64,000 bases of DNA from Phoronis australis (taxonomy: Eukaryota; Phoronida; Phoronidae): contig NMRA01000327.1 in assembly GCA_002633005.1 (NCBI GenBank), positions 321,192 through 385,191 of the forward strand. The letters run 5' to 3'. Made by a program: the position numbers and the translations under genes. The notes beneath the pieces are model-generated. The model was not told where the DNA came from. It searched no databases and worked only from the letters and a program-made list of their open reading frames with translations. Of the stretch, positions 40,301 to 55,300 are shown piece by piece. Each line of letters begins with the position of its first letter. Positions within the stretch are counted from its first letter, which is position 1.

Positions 40301-43300
40301 CTACAGTGCATTAGATAAAACATATATTCGAAAAAAATCAGGCCAGAGAAATGTGACAATGGTTTTGCCAACCCTCCAAATTCTATTAAGGTGGGAAGCT
40401 CTCGTATTTTGAACAAATCTCACAACTCACGGAAAGACGTCAAATTCTCAATATTTTGGTGAATATAACTGCCGGGTTATAGAGGATGTGGGGCGACCGA
40501 AGGGACAGTACAAGTGTCTTACTGGGTTACCGATTTCGTTGCTGCCTGTCGATTTCTGAATTCAAACGTTGGCAATAATGTATGTTTGTGTATGATCTTG
40601 AAGTAATAAAAAACGGCTAGTTTTTCGCTTACTGCATCTCAGTCAAACTGGTTAGCAGATTCAGTGTCGCTGGCTGTTCTTTACTATTTCTCGCGTCAGC
40701 CCCCACGTAAGCGTGACTGTGTGAATTATCGTTTCCACATCCCCTTTTTAGCCATCCGGAATAGTTTTGTTCATACATTGGCCATTTTCAGCCGGAACAA
40801 AAATTCTTACCATTCGAGTCTGAAATATGTACGACGTAGACTGCTTGACGATAGTGGGTAGGAGATTTACGCAGTTAGTTACAGGGATGGGCTTAGGGAG
40901 CATCGAGCCGGGAAATATGGGAATAGACTTGACATCGCAGTTTTGGGGAACATTGGCAACGGAGGAATATCGTAAAGAACTGGGTCTTTCGTAACAACAG
41001 CTTAAAAGTACATAGTCACGCCCGTTTTTGTTACTTCGGACTGTCGCTATGTGTGACTGATTTGTAGTGGTGCACGTGCACAAGTTCCCACACTGGAGTG
41101 CATGTTACCTTGACACCAACATGTGATTGACAGGTGACTCACACGTAGGCCCTACGTGCTTGCTGAATACTGCCACTATCTTTAGCCATAAAAAACGAGA
41201 TGCATATTGAAAGAGGCCATTATATTACTTGACGGCATTTCCAAGTCACGATTGTCAGCCGACTGAGACATTGCGCGATAACAGCGGGACCGAACAGTCC
41301 CGTAGTGCGATATTACAAGTGATATGAATAGGATAATCTGGACATCTTGCATGAAAATAAATGTTTTTCCACCACGAAGTTTGGTAAGGTGATCGTTTAG
41401 AATATTGAATTGAAACATTGCCGTTTTCTGACATTTTGTAACACATTTATGCAGTTGCTTGAAATTTTATTCTTGATCGACGACTGGCTCGACCACCCCC
41501 GATCCTTGTCTTACTTCTTTGCATAGCATGTTTGGCGCAACGGCAAGAGAGCAATGCCGGGCTGTCGAGATAAGACAGCTAGCCGCAGAACCATACGCTG
41601 AAAATGTCATTGAGTCACGGAGTGTCGACTATAACACACCAAACACAAAAAAACAGCCGAGTTAAGTTTTTCAAACTTTTACTACAACCAATTTTAAAAC
41701 TGCTCTCTGACTCAGAACTTGACAGCTACATATAGTACGAGACCATAAATTTGATGTCTGACCTCTGCAACACGTGAAGCTTGCACGCGCGCACTTAAAC
41801 AAGATCATATCTTGAAACAGTTATAATTCTAGTGGAGGTTTCGTGGTCACTGGTCGTCTGCGCACGGCAGGACGGCACGGGGCTATTACTCAGCAATTTT
41901 GTAAATTTAATAGTGAATGACTAATCTGAGGGCAAGAGAACCTTTGTTGGGATCATCCGCTGTTATGACGTTTTCACAGTCATTTGGCGACGTGACGCTG
42001 AAGCTCTTTGAAAAGGGCTACGCGTTCCGAGTATGAGTGTTGTGTCGGGATTTAGATCGCTAGGTAAGATTAACCGCCCAGGGCGGTTGACTGTCGTAAT
42101 AAGCGCCCATGTTCGGTTAACCGCCCACCCCCTACTTTAGGTGGATATTCGATTTAACCGCCCACTGCTCGGTTAACCGCCCTCCCCCGATTTTTTAGGT
42201 TCGCCAATTTAACCGCCCAGGGCGTTAACCCGAACGATTACGGTAATCAAGTGAAGTTTTTCATCATTGTCAGTTTTACTTTCACTAGTTCACCTAATCG
42301 AGTCACTGAACTTCAAATGCAATGCAACATAGCTAGAGGGTATGGTACCTGTTGGTTGGACATCTGAATGAAGCTCAGTTGATCCTAATAGGTTGGTAAC
42401 ATTAAGTACCATTCTCATGGAGTGTAAAAATCAAGAAATTTCCACTGTAGGGTCTTTCATACTAACGTCGACGCGTCGATGGTTTGGGGAGTTGCGGTCA
42501 GTGTGAACGCTTAACTCCAGTCCTGGATCGCAGTTTACATCTCCAGTTAACATCGCAGTTAACAGGTGATTTAACTGCACTGCAGTATGAACGGTCAACT
42601 TCGGTCCCATCAATGTTATCGCCAGGTGCCACTGTTATCGTCAACAATTACTGGGTAGTGCCGTCGGTAATAGTTGCTTGTCATCAACAATTGATTAAGT
42701 TTTATGGCAATTAGCCCGTGTAAATGTTCCCAAATTGTCACTTTGAAAAAAATTTTAGAGTACAGAGCTACCTTGCGATAACTTCGATGACGACAGCATC
42801 ACCTACCGTTTACTTTGAAGCCAGCCGAGTATGAACGGTCCAGTTAACTTCGCTGTTTATGTGGACACTCCGCTCAGGCTGGAGTTAACTCAATATGAAA
42901 GGGCCTTATCACAATCTAATCTAGAATCACGCTCGATTAAACTTGTCAAGCATTCCTTTTATGTGGGTATACACTACTGTGGTTTAGCTGGTTAGAGCTT
43001 GCTGTCACACAAAAGAATCAACAGGACAACATTAAGTCTAAGTTCTCTGACCGTCAACTGTTTTTCTCCATTCGAAGTTTTTTGGTAAAAGTATTTCATA
43101 CGAAACACATCTGCTTCACAACATTTGTTGAAAGTCGTTTGCAAATAGTATTTTTGAATATCGGTTAGCATCAGGTGCCCTGTTTACAACGTAATTTCTG
43201 GATTATGTGAGCATCAGATGGAAGCAGACAATGAGAGAGTTGGACTATGTAAATATTGGTTTGCCACCATCAAACTGATAATGACACGGCTGTAACCCGA

Positions 43301-46300
43301 CTGGCCAATCAGTCACAGTCTGGATACTCATTTCACTGCGTGGGTGCGCAACCAATGTAAGAATGGCACAAACACTTGGAATCATCGATATAAATAAAAA
43401 ATAATTGCAAATGGTCTGGTGCACGTTGTACCAGACGTGGGCAGGCTGCTCAGGTAGGCCCATTGCACTCATACCTGGAACCATTTTTATGGTTTATTAG
43501 TAGTAGTTAAATCATGGATATACCACTGTGTGCAAATGTGAGTTATATAAGGATGGACTCAAACACTTGGGACCCTGGGTATACCACTGTGTGTAAAAAG
43601 AATGGGTTCAGACACTTGGAATTATGGCTATAACACTGTGTGTAAATGTAAATCTAAGAATAGGCTCAATTTTATCCTATTTATACCTCTGTGTGTAAAT
43701 GTTTTTCCCCAGGGCAACAGTTTCAATGAAATATAATGAGAAATGCATAGAATACAACCTGATACTGTTGTAGATTTGGAGGCAGGTTGCTTACCTGTAT
43801 TTGTTGTGTGCCTGTGGGATTTGGCAATGGTAACTACAATGGGTGTGGCTTCATTGCATTTGTTTCAACTATCCATGGCTGAACAATCATTCACTGTCCT
43901 GGATATACTAGATCAGGGGTGTCCACACTTTTTTCACCTTGGAGGGTCAAGTAGAGGAATTTATAGCACTGGCTACACCAACTTATCAACGGTCTACATT
44001 GCTCTTTCAGTTTTAACATTGTAGTCATTTTGTATAAAACTTGAATTAGATGTGTGAACTAAAATGAACTTGTACAAAGAATAATGGACACTTATCTCAC
44101 GTTTTTTATAGAAGATCGGAGATAAGACCCCAAATTTCAATCATTTCTATTGTTTAATATTTTCTGTGTGAGTTTTGTTCATTTTTTACATATAGAAGTT
44201 TGGTTAAAGAATTCCTAGAACAGTTGCAAACTCAACCAGTAAGTTTTTATTCTCTGTTTCGATATCCGTGTTGCAGTTTTCTCGTTTCTTCAATGTTTAA
44301 ATCACATAATCATTTTTATGCGCCCACATATTTATATGTGGACGCATTATGCCGTCATCTCTGTCCGTCCGTCCGTCCGTCCGGGCGGCGTCCGTCCGGC
44401 GTCCGCTGCTCTATCTCCAAAACCCTTTGACATACGTTCATGAAATTTGGCACATATGTTCCATTCATGAATGGGACGGCATGTGCGAACTTTCGGACGG
44501 ATCCGACTACCAATGTGCCCCCTAGTGGCAATTTTAGTTTTTTACGCTTACCTTTGTATCTTCAAAAGTCCTGAACGGATTTTCATGAAATTTGGTATGT
44601 AGGCACCTAGTAGTGAGATGACGCTATCCTGCCGTTTTCGGATGGATTCGACATAGTTTGCGCCACCTAGTGGCCATTATTAGTNNNNNNNNNNNNNNNN
44701 NNNNNNNNNNNNNNNNNNNNNNNNNNNNNNNNNNNNNNNNNNNNNNNNNNNNNNNNNNNNNNNNNNNNNNNNNNNNNNNNNNNNNNNNNNNNNNNNNNNN
44801 NNNNNNNNNNNNNNNNNNNNNNNNNNNNNNNNNNNNNNNNNNNNNNNNNNNNNNNNNNNNNNNNNNNNNNNNNNNNNNNNNNNNNNNNNNNNNNNNNNNN
44901 NNNNNNNNNNNNNNNNNNNNNNNNNNNNNNNNNNNNNNNNNNNNNNNNNNNNNNNNNNNNNNNNNNNNNNNNNNNNNNNNNNNNNNNNNNNNNNNNNNNN
45001 NNNNNNNNNNNNNNNNNNNNNNNNNNNNNNNNNNNNNNNNNNNNNNNNNNNNNNNNNNNNNNNNNNNNNNNNNNNNNNNNNNNNNNNNNNNNNNNNNNNN
45101 NNNNNNNNNNNNNNNNNNNNNNNNNNNNNNNNNNNNNNNNNNNNNNNNNNNNNNNNNNNNNNNNNNNNNNNNNNNNNNNNNNNNNNNNNNNNNNNNNNNN
45201 NNNNNNNNNNNNNNNNNNNNNNNNNNNNNNNNNNNNNNNNNNNNNNNNNNNNNNNNNNNNNNNNNNNNNNNNNNNNNNNNNNNNNNNNNNNNNNNNNNNN
45301 NNNNNNNNNNNNNNNNNNNNNNNNNNNNNNNNNNNNNNNNNNNNNNNNNNNNNNNNNNNNNNNNNNNNNNNNNNNNNNNNNNNNNNNNNNNNNNNNNNNN
45401 NNNNNNNNNNNNNNNNNNNNNNNNNNNNNNNNNNNNNNNNNAAGGAAAAGTTCCAAGTAGAAATTTGTTTCTGGCATTCTAATACTGTGCTAATCTCGTA
45501 TGTTGGTAAATTTGTTTTTAATTCTATGTTTCTGTGGTGCTTTAAGCAACTGGTGTATAGGATGTGCTTGTATTATGAAGATTACTCACATTTTGCCCCT
45601 AGCCTATTGAGGAGACAATGACCATGCCTTTCCATTTTGCTAAGTACAACATACTACATATATGCCCTCTACTGGCCACTTTATGGTACCAATAAACAAC
45701 CCTAGAAGGATACCGTATGCGGTGCAATTGTGGGCGCATTTCAACGCTCTGCATTGCTCTTGTTTCAGTAATTGGTGAAAGGAAATATTGGAATATGGCC
45801 ACACATGAATTCTTCACCCAGAATAATAATGAGATGATGCTGTGCTGCAAAAATAATAAAAGTTTTTTGTGTTTAAAGAAAATGCATCTTTGGAATTTGT
45901 TATACTATTTTTGAAATGTTATGTTCCATTGGGACTTCCATACTATATTTCCATTGTTTTGTGTCTTTGCAGTGGGACTTCCAGACAAAAAATGTATCGA
46001 CATGGGGTGCTGCAGACTATGTTTTGAGCTGTGGATTTTTAGTGGTGTGGATCCAGAGGTTTGCGATGTAAAGGTCTCAAGGCCTATGTATGATGAGCGT
46101 AAGTGGAGCTTATAACATCATGCGTACTATTTCTGAAATAGCATCCACCACTAGGAAACACTCTAAAGACGTTTCCAAAAACTGCTCAGTATTCCCTTTG
46201 AAAATGTTAATAAATTAAGACCACATACCACTTAAAGGGTTTTGTGGTATTGACACTTTGAGTGAGATTACTAGAAAAATAGACACTGTGATGAGATGGG

Positions 46301-49300
46301 AGTGATTGTTAAAGCAAGATTGAGTTAGCACTGCTTGAAGGGTATTGTTGTAATATCTCTCTGAGTGAAATTACTGGGAAAATAGGTACCAGGGTGAGGT
46401 GAGACCGGCTGTTAAAGCAAGATTGGGTCAATGCTTAAAACATTTTATGTGTTGGCCATGGTCTCGAGCAAGAAAACATCATTTGGCTGTCTGGAAATCA
46501 GTTTGAGGTACAGAAAAGTTGAGTCGAGTCTTGCATCATTTTGCAGAAGTCGGGTTTATGGGATGCTTTAAATAATAGCCTCCATATTTTGCAGCTTCAC
46601 AAATTTACATGATGCTCTCCCTCATTCAAATTTCACTGCATTCTTTGAGAGATTTAAAATTGCTGTGATAAGCGGTGCCAGTGCTATCAGGTCACAATGT
46701 CACATTGTGTTGCTCGAGCAGGTTACACAATATAAGTTGGGACATATCAACAAAGAAACAGCAGTTTCAGTGCATATTATTACTATTGTAGCTAACCAAT
46801 TTTTGACGTTCGGACAATAGAAAAGTTCAATTTTCAATTGCAGATTTAGTTTTTATATGCTCACATATACCGGGACTTGTAATTTTTCTCTTTTAAGAGG
46901 ATTTTCCTCTTTGTTGATTTCAATTTCCTCCTATTTAATTTCCAGTTTCTTCTTTTCTCATCTCTTTTTCATTATTGGACTTGTTCATGCCAAACATTTC
47001 TTATAGATAAATTTTGCAAAACAAAATATATTTCTATCACTTAAGTCTATTTGTAGAACCATCCGTCACCTGAAAAGTTATCTGCATTTTCCGCTTTTTT
47101 ATGTGCCCACATATTTATATGTGGACGCATTATGCCGTCATCTCTGTCCGTCCGTCCGTCGTCCGCTGCTCTATCGCCAAAACCCTTTGACTTATGTTCA
47201 TGAAATTTGGCACACATGTTCCATTCATGAATGGGACGGCATGAGCGAACTTTCGTTCGAATCCGACTACCGGTGTGCCCCCTAGTGGCAATTTTAGTTT
47301 TTTACGCCTTGTATCTTCAAAAGTCCTGAATGGATTTTCATGAAATTTAGTATGTAGGCACCTCTTAGTGAGATGACGCTTTCCTCCCGTTTTCGGATGG
47401 ATTCGATGTAGTTTGCGCCACCTAGTGGCCATTTTTACTGTTTTCAAGTCTGTTTTTTGCGTCCACCCCTCTATCAACCAAACCGCTCAAAGGATGATTG
47501 TGAAAATTGGCATGTATGTGCTTACTATGAAGAGGACGTTTGACGTTGATTTTCCGACGGTTTCGACTACTGTGGCGCCTCCTTTGGCAGTTTTGTTTTT
47601 TTGCGCCTATGGCTGTATCTCCTAAACCATTCGCAGGATCTTTACGAAAGTTAGTAAGTACATTTATATGATGTTCACAACGGAAGACGACGACTTTTGA
47701 ACAGATTCGAATACCGGTGTGCCCCCTAGTGGCAATTTTATTTTTTTACATTTACCTTTGTATCTTCAAAAGTCCTTAACGGATTTTCATATGTAGGCAC
47801 CTATTAGTGAGGTGATGCTATCCTCCCGTTTTCGGATGGATTCGCCGTAGTTTGCGCCACCTAGTGGCCATTTTTACAGTTTTCGAGTCTGTTTTTTGCG
47901 TCCACCCCTCTATCAACCAAACCGCTCAAAGGATGATTGTGAAAATTGGCATGTATGTGCTTACTGTAAAGAGGACGGTTGACGAGGATTTTCCGATGAT
48001 TTCAACTACTGTGGCGCCTCCTAGTAGCAGTTTTGTTTTTGTTGCGCCTATGGCTGTATCTCCTAAACCGTTAGCAGGATCTTTACTTAATTTAGCAAGT
48101 GTAATTATATGATGTTGACTATAGATGGCAACGACTTTCGGACAGATCTGACTACTGTTGTGCCCCCTAGTGGTAATTTTATTTTTTTATGTTTAACTCG
48201 GTATCTTCAAAGGTTCTCAACAGATTTTCATAAAATTTTAAATATAGGCATCTATTGGTATGAGGACGCTATCTTCTTGTGTTTGGATGGAATCGAGGTA
48301 TTTTGCACCACTTAGTGGCCATTTTTGCTGTTTTCAAATCTTGTTTTTGGTGGCTACCCCTGTACCAGCCAAATCATTTGAAAACTGGCATATATGTTCT
48401 CAGTGTGAAGACGACCTTTGATGATGGTGACTGACTACTGCGGCGCCTCCTAGTGGTAGTTTTGTTTTGCGCTCATAGTTGTATCTCTTAAACCCACTGC
48501 AGGATCTTTACTAAATTTAGTAAGTGTATTTATATGAAAATAACAACACACGACAACGACTTTCAGGGGGATCCAATGGACACTGTGCCCACTAGTGGCA
48601 ATTTCATTTTATTCTGTTTTCATTTGTTTCTCTGAAGTTCCTTGACAGATTTTTATGAAATATGGCATGTTCCTGTTTTTGGATGGATAGTATGTTTTTG
48701 CGCCATCTAGTGGCCATTTTTATGATACAAATAAATAACCCTAAAAGCACACCATTTTCAATGCATCCGTGGGCGCATTTCAACGCTCTGCGTTGCTCTT
48801 GTTGTTTTTGATTATTACATGCCCTGCATATGTGTGTGGATATTGCCGTCATCTCTGTTTGGGCTTTTGGCATCCTCTTATGTATCTGCTAAAACCTTTG
48901 AGGCATCTTAATGAGATTTGGTTTATCTGTTCCTTCCAAACTGATAAATTTCAGACCAGTCCAACTACCACTGACTGTGCCCATTTGTGTCAGTTTTAGT
49001 TTTTTACGTTAATTTTGCTTCTGTATCTTTGGAGTACATTGGCGGATTTTTGCTTAAAATCACCAATTCTATATACCCACATTTTTATATGTGGTCGCAT
49101 ATTGCCGTCATCTCTGTACCGGCGTCCGGCATCCTGTATCTGCAGCGGTATCTCCTAAACCCCTAACAGGATCTTGATGAGATTTGGCAGATGTGTTCCT
49201 ATCAAGCTGGCAACTGATGACGATAAATTTCGGACCTCTTTGACTACGGGTGTGTCCCCTAGTGGCAATTTTATTTTTTTACGGTCACCTGTGTATCTTT

Positions 49301-52300
49301 GGAGGTCCTCAACGTATTTTCACATAATTTGGAATATAAGCATCTATTAGTGAGATGACACTATTCTCTCGTTTTCGGACAGATTGGACATAGTTTGCGC
49401 TTCCTAGTGGTCATTTGTACTGTTTTCGAGTCTTTTTTGATGTCCACCCCTCTAAGGATGATTGTGAAAATTGGCAGTTTTGTTCTTTCTATGAAAAGTA
49501 TGACTGATGATGATTTTCTGACGACTTGGAGTACTGTGGCGCCTCCTACTGGCAGTTTTGTTTTTTTTGCGCCCATGGCTGTATCTCCTAAACCGTTTGC
49601 AGGATCTTTATTAAATTTAGCAATTGTATTTATATGATGTTGACAACGGACGACCACAACTTTTTCAGGGATGGGACTGCTGGTGCACCCCCTAGTGGGA
49701 ATTTTAGTTTTTTACGTTTACCTCTGTATCTTTAAAGGTCCTCAACACATTTTCATAAAATTTGGGATATGGGTGTCTATTAGTGAGATGTCGCTATCCT
49801 TCTGTTTTCGGATGAATTTGAGGTATTTTGCACCACCTAGTGGCCATTTTTACTGTTTTCGAGTCTGATTTTTGGCGTCCATCCCTCTGTCAACCAAACC
49901 GCTTTAAGGATGATTGTGAAAGTTGGCATGTATGTTATTACTTTGAAGAGGATGGCTGATGATGATTTTCCGATGCCTTCGACTACTGTGGCACCTCCAA
50001 GTGGCAGTTTTGTTTTTTTTTTTGCGTCCATGGCTGTATCTCCTAAACCGTTTGCAGGATCTTTGCTAAATTTAGCAAGTGCATTTATATGATGTTGACA
50101 ACGGACGATGACGATGACTCTCACACAGATTTTTTCACCAGTGTGCCCCCGTAGTAGCAATTATAGTTTTTTACATTTATCCCTGTATATTCAATGGTCC
50201 TCAACAGAGTTTCATAAAATTTGGAATATAGGCATCTATTGGCAAAGTGGCGCTATCCTACCATTTTCAGATAGATTCGAGGTATTTTGTGCCACCTAAT
50301 GTCCATTTTTACTGTTTTTGAGTCTGTTTTTTGGCATTCACCCGTCTATCAAACAAAGCATTCTAAGGATGACTTTGAAAATTAGCATATATATTCTCAG
50401 TGTGAACTAGAGGACAGTTGAGGATGATGATGTCGACTACTGTGGCGCCTCCTAGTTGTGGTTTTGTTTTGTTTTGAGCCCATAGCTGTATCTCCTAAAC
50501 CCACTGCCGAATCTTTATTGAATTTAAAAAGTGTATTTATTTTATAGGAAGCTAACAATAGATGACGACTTTCAGGTGGACGCTATGCCCCCTAGTGACA
50601 GTTTCATTTTTTCTGTTTTATTCTATATCTCTGAAGTTCTTTGTCAGATTTTTATGAAATTAAGTAAATAGCTTTCCATTGAAGAAGCAATGACATGTTC
50701 CATTTGAAGATAGATTGGACGTTTTGCAACATCTAGTGGCCATTTTTATGATACAAATAAACAACTCTAGAAGCACACCGTTTGCAGTGCATTCGTGGGC
50801 GCATTTCAACGCTCTGCTATGTTTGCTTCTGTATTTTAAAGTTCAACTGGATGTCTCAAAATTTCCATGCTTTTTTCCTTGATAGATTTTCATTAAGTTT
50901 GGTGAATGATTTTGTGTTTGAGAGGCAACAACACCCTTGCATTTTCAGACAGATTTAACGTATTATGCGCCATCTGACATTTTTGCGAGACTAGTGAAAT
51001 TCTCTAAAAACATGCCGCATTTCAATGCTCTGCATTGCTCTTGTTATAGTCTGTCTAAAATGGTTGGGGAAAGAATGTTGCCATGAACAGATAGCAGTTA
51101 TCACTAACACCCATCTCTGTTCCTTTATTCCCATTAATGCAGGTGGTCATAAGAGTCCAGAGGCTGTTAGTATGTGCCTATAATGCCAATAAGTGCGAAG
51201 CATTCATAGTTGCTGGGTGGTAAATGTAAGGCAGCGCCTAGTGAAATGCCCTCGGCATTTACCCAAACATCTACAAAAAATTATAGGTTGATATAAATAT
51301 ATTTGTCTATATTGAGATGTTCCTAAGATATTATTAATGGTAGTTGAACTATATCTGCTCACTGTGTTTCTTCTGTTCCCACTCAGGTAACAATCCCAAA
51401 CTACAAATTCAAGAGTTCAGCCATTATTCGGGATCTGTCGAAGGGGGTCTTCGCGTTATGATGTTCACCAGTGAAGTGAGAAAAGGTAAACTTAGTGGTG
51501 TCGCATTGAAACCATTATATTATATTTTTAAACATGCAAATTCATTTATCTTAAGAAATATATATGAACAGTGCCAGTCAGTTCATACGGCCAACACAAT
51601 ATCCAGGTCATTGTTTTTAGAAAGCAAATCTTGAATGTGAATTGATTACTTACATGTTATGGTAGTGATGAAGTCAAGTTTTTCTTGAGGACTATTTTTT
51701 ACAAGATAAACTTCCATGATTGTACAATTTTGTTAAGTGCTTATGTGAAGAGCATGCAGTAGTGCTTAAATGAAATCATTTTTGCATGAACTAGTTAGAA
51801 CAATTGATATAACTATAGTTAGATTGTTGTTGCTTCTGTTTTAGACGACTTGCAGATAATAATTGCTCAGCTAGCTGATGGTGTGGAAGTATGGCATGCA
51901 GTTGTGGCAGAGTTTAATGTCCATAAACAGGTACAGTGGTTACATTCACTAATAAATTCTACTTACCTTCAAACTTGTTATGTCTCTACAAAATGTATCA
52001 AGTTGGCTTGAACTACACAGACAGATGGCACACTCGTAAACGTGGTTCTTTTCTTATAAGCAAAAGTCAGGGACTCGATATACCCAGTTCACTGATTCCA
52101 TTGCCGAATGCCAAATATGGCTCACCCTCCACGAAAGACAGTGCCTTTTGACTTAAAACTCAACTCATTGCCCACCCCCAACACTCTGCTCTGACGTGAC
52201 TGGCATCCAGCGTCACACCAGGGTCACATCTGAGCTCTAAACCCCTTGCAGGATGTTTGTAAAATTTGGTAGATGAATTGCTATGAATAACTATAGATGA

Positions 52301-55300
52301 GGACAACTTTTGGATGGGTCTGATTACTGCTATGCCCCCAGTGGCAATTTTATTTTTTTTGCGTTTGCCTCTGTATTTACTGAGTTCCTTGATGGATTTC
52401 ACATATAGGACAGATTCAAAATACATTATATATTAACACAGTCATGACGTTTCCTGGTGACAACAGCTAGTTTTTGGTAACAGCAAAAATGATTGATAAA
52501 TGACTACCTTGGTGGAAAAATTCTAACTACACAATGACTTGGCCACCTTCCGAACTTTTCTGTTAATTCCCCTTCGTTGAGAAAAGGCTGCCGTGAATTT
52601 GGTCTTTCTTCAGCCATCATGACTGGGAATTATGGGTAATTTTGTCTTAATACTTTTGGCATGTACTGTAGGCTGCTTTGTCACCTAGTGGCAATTATAT
52701 TTTTTGTGTTAACTTTGTTTTTGTATGTGTCAAGTCCTTCAGCTGATCCTGAAAAAAAGCTTGGCAAATTTTATGGATCAGTGAAAGGATATCACCTGAC
52801 GAATATCGGATAACTCCATCGTGTTGATTCCTGTTTAGTGGCAGTTATAGGGATTTTGCATACGGTATGCCTCTCCATCTGCCAAAAAGTTTGAAGGATC
52901 ATCATGAAACAAGACCATGACAGATACTGATTTTCAGACCTATCAGACTACCACATGCCTCCTATTGCAAGTTTTAAAGTTCTTTTGCACCTGCCTCGAC
53001 ATCAGCTTCCATGAAGGATCATAGTGTGGGTTCAAGCCTGGTCTTGGTTGTATCAAAGTTAGATTCTCTGTGTGAATAAATGACATCACGCTTGTGCACA
53101 TCAAGTATTCTTTGCAGAACTAAGTTTTTGACACTGCAACATCGGACTTACATCGCCATTGGCGCTGGTATGAATTCGTATCAGTGGGATGACCAGTCTG
53201 ATTTTTCATAATATCATTCATGGAATATCTCTTTTTATCATTGCTTATAAATTATTATGATTAATGATTGTCCTTGCATGATACTTTATATCAACTGTTC
53301 ATAACTATTGATATCATGTTGTAGCATTCATATCAATTCATAGAAGCGAGTGATATGAATGCATGATGATCACCCACAATTACCTTTGTATTCATTGAAT
53401 GACTTGTGTTGTTTTCTTTAATCTAGCGTGTTTGTCTCTACTAAAGTATTGCAATCGTCTTTTTTATGCAGTGCGGCATTTCGTTTTGTATGCCTCCCTA
53501 CACTGGACCCAATCAGAACTCTCAATCAGAAATTCCTGTCATCATTCAACTAAAAAGACCCACAGATGGAGCCACCAGTGACCCAGTCGACTTTGTTTAT
53601 GTATCATCTGACATTTTTGTGGTGGAAAACAAGCGGAAACGGAAACGTGTTGATAACACCTTAATGCTTGAGAGGGCACCGTCTCAGGGTTTGTCATCTT
53701 TACTTTCACTTTAACTGCTTTTGGTTAAAAATTGTTCTTACCATTTTGTAAATTGTTCTTACCATTTATAAAATGTTTTGCCTGACAAAACTCATCAAAG
53801 CTCTTGCCGCAGCGTCTGTGAACCAAGTAGATAAGCGTAATTTAGTGAATTTTTAACTGTTGATTTTCCAGTTACAACTTTTGACCCAATGTTATTTCTT
53901 ATAAAGAAATGGCAAAAGTTATAACCAAGGTGGTGAAACCTCTTGGACTATCTAAGTATAGTGACATCACACTTTCCATCCTCGTTTCAGGGCTTTGAAA
54001 AAACTGACAGTTTGTAATTGCTTGAGGCGAGGCTCTTCGCGTTGGCAGGTCACCGCGTGTCATTTTATGCCCTGAGCATGATCTCCGGCTCTACGCGTTG
54101 GCAGGTCATGGCGTGTCATTTCATGCCCTGAGCAGAATCTCAGGCTCTACGTGTTGGCAGGTCATGGCGTGTCATTTTATGCCCTGAGCAGAATCTCAGG
54201 CTCTACGCGTTGGCAGGTCACGACATGTCATTTTATGCACTGAGCATGATCTCAGGCTCTACGTGTTGGCAGGTCATAGCATGTCATTTCAAGCACTGAG
54301 CATCTCAAGGGACAACAAACTGTCAGTTCTTTGCAAACCCAGTAATTTGAGTTAAGACAAATTTGAAACATGTAGGCAATAAGTTGTCGAAATGAGAAGT
54401 TCACTTCTTGGATGGAACATAGTTTTATTGCCTCTTTAAAAACAGTACTGGTGTCAATCCGTCTTGAAAATTTGAAGCTAGATGGAGACTTGGTCACTCT
54501 GCTGTTGTACTAACTGAGAAAGTCAACATTTTTGTGTTCCCTGTTAAAATTACAAAATCAAAACTACATGCATTCGTCCAAGTCAGTTATTATGTTAGCT
54601 CAGTGAAAGTTAATAGAGAGAGACTGGGCAGGTAATGTCACTTCTCAGTTGTTTCATGAATTAATGTAGTACTTAAAATCAGTGTAACATGAATATATAA
54701 TTGTTGTTATCTAGTGATTGTCACATGACCAGTAAGGTACATTGTGAATTCAGCGATGTTATTGTAAAGTGGCTCAGACTGATGGATCCTGTTCAGCTGT
54801 GTAGTGAGTTGAAGCTGAATAAACTGTTACCACTTAAACGCAAACTGTAGGCTGAGTGTGTTTATTCTATATAAACAAGTGGAACTGTAATTAAAAGTGA
54901 AATGTAAGAAAACTGAGCATTTATATTTTCAGATAAGATGACGTTAAAAACATTGGCTTGTCCCTTTAATGTCTAGGACCTGAATTGACCATTATGATCT
55001 TGTCATTTGGTTGAAATAAAGGTACTGCCTTGAACGGTCACTAAATGTAGTGAAAGTACTGCCTTGAACGGTCACTAAATGTAGCATATGCTCTTTTGTA
55101 ACAGGTGCAACGTTCACCGTTCCTGATGAGACCATTGAACAGTTCAATATTCCTGATGTAATGGCAACTCCAGCAGAAGGGAATATGGCTCTGTTAGCTG
55201 AAGGTGGTGTGGAAGGCCCTGTGATTAGTTTACCTGATGAGTTGCCTGGCAACTTCAATAGCACGGAATTTGATTCATTTGTGAAATTTTTAGAAGGAGG

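Noticed and set aside
44200-44253. Possible extra Rel exon (SLVKEFLEQLQTQP with acceptor and donor)
   Set aside because: Its phase does not fit between exons 4 and 5, which join perfectly and align with the family without it.
44658-45482. 265-274 codon open frames on both strands
   Set aside because: They are made almost entirely of undetermined bases in the 757-N assembly gap.
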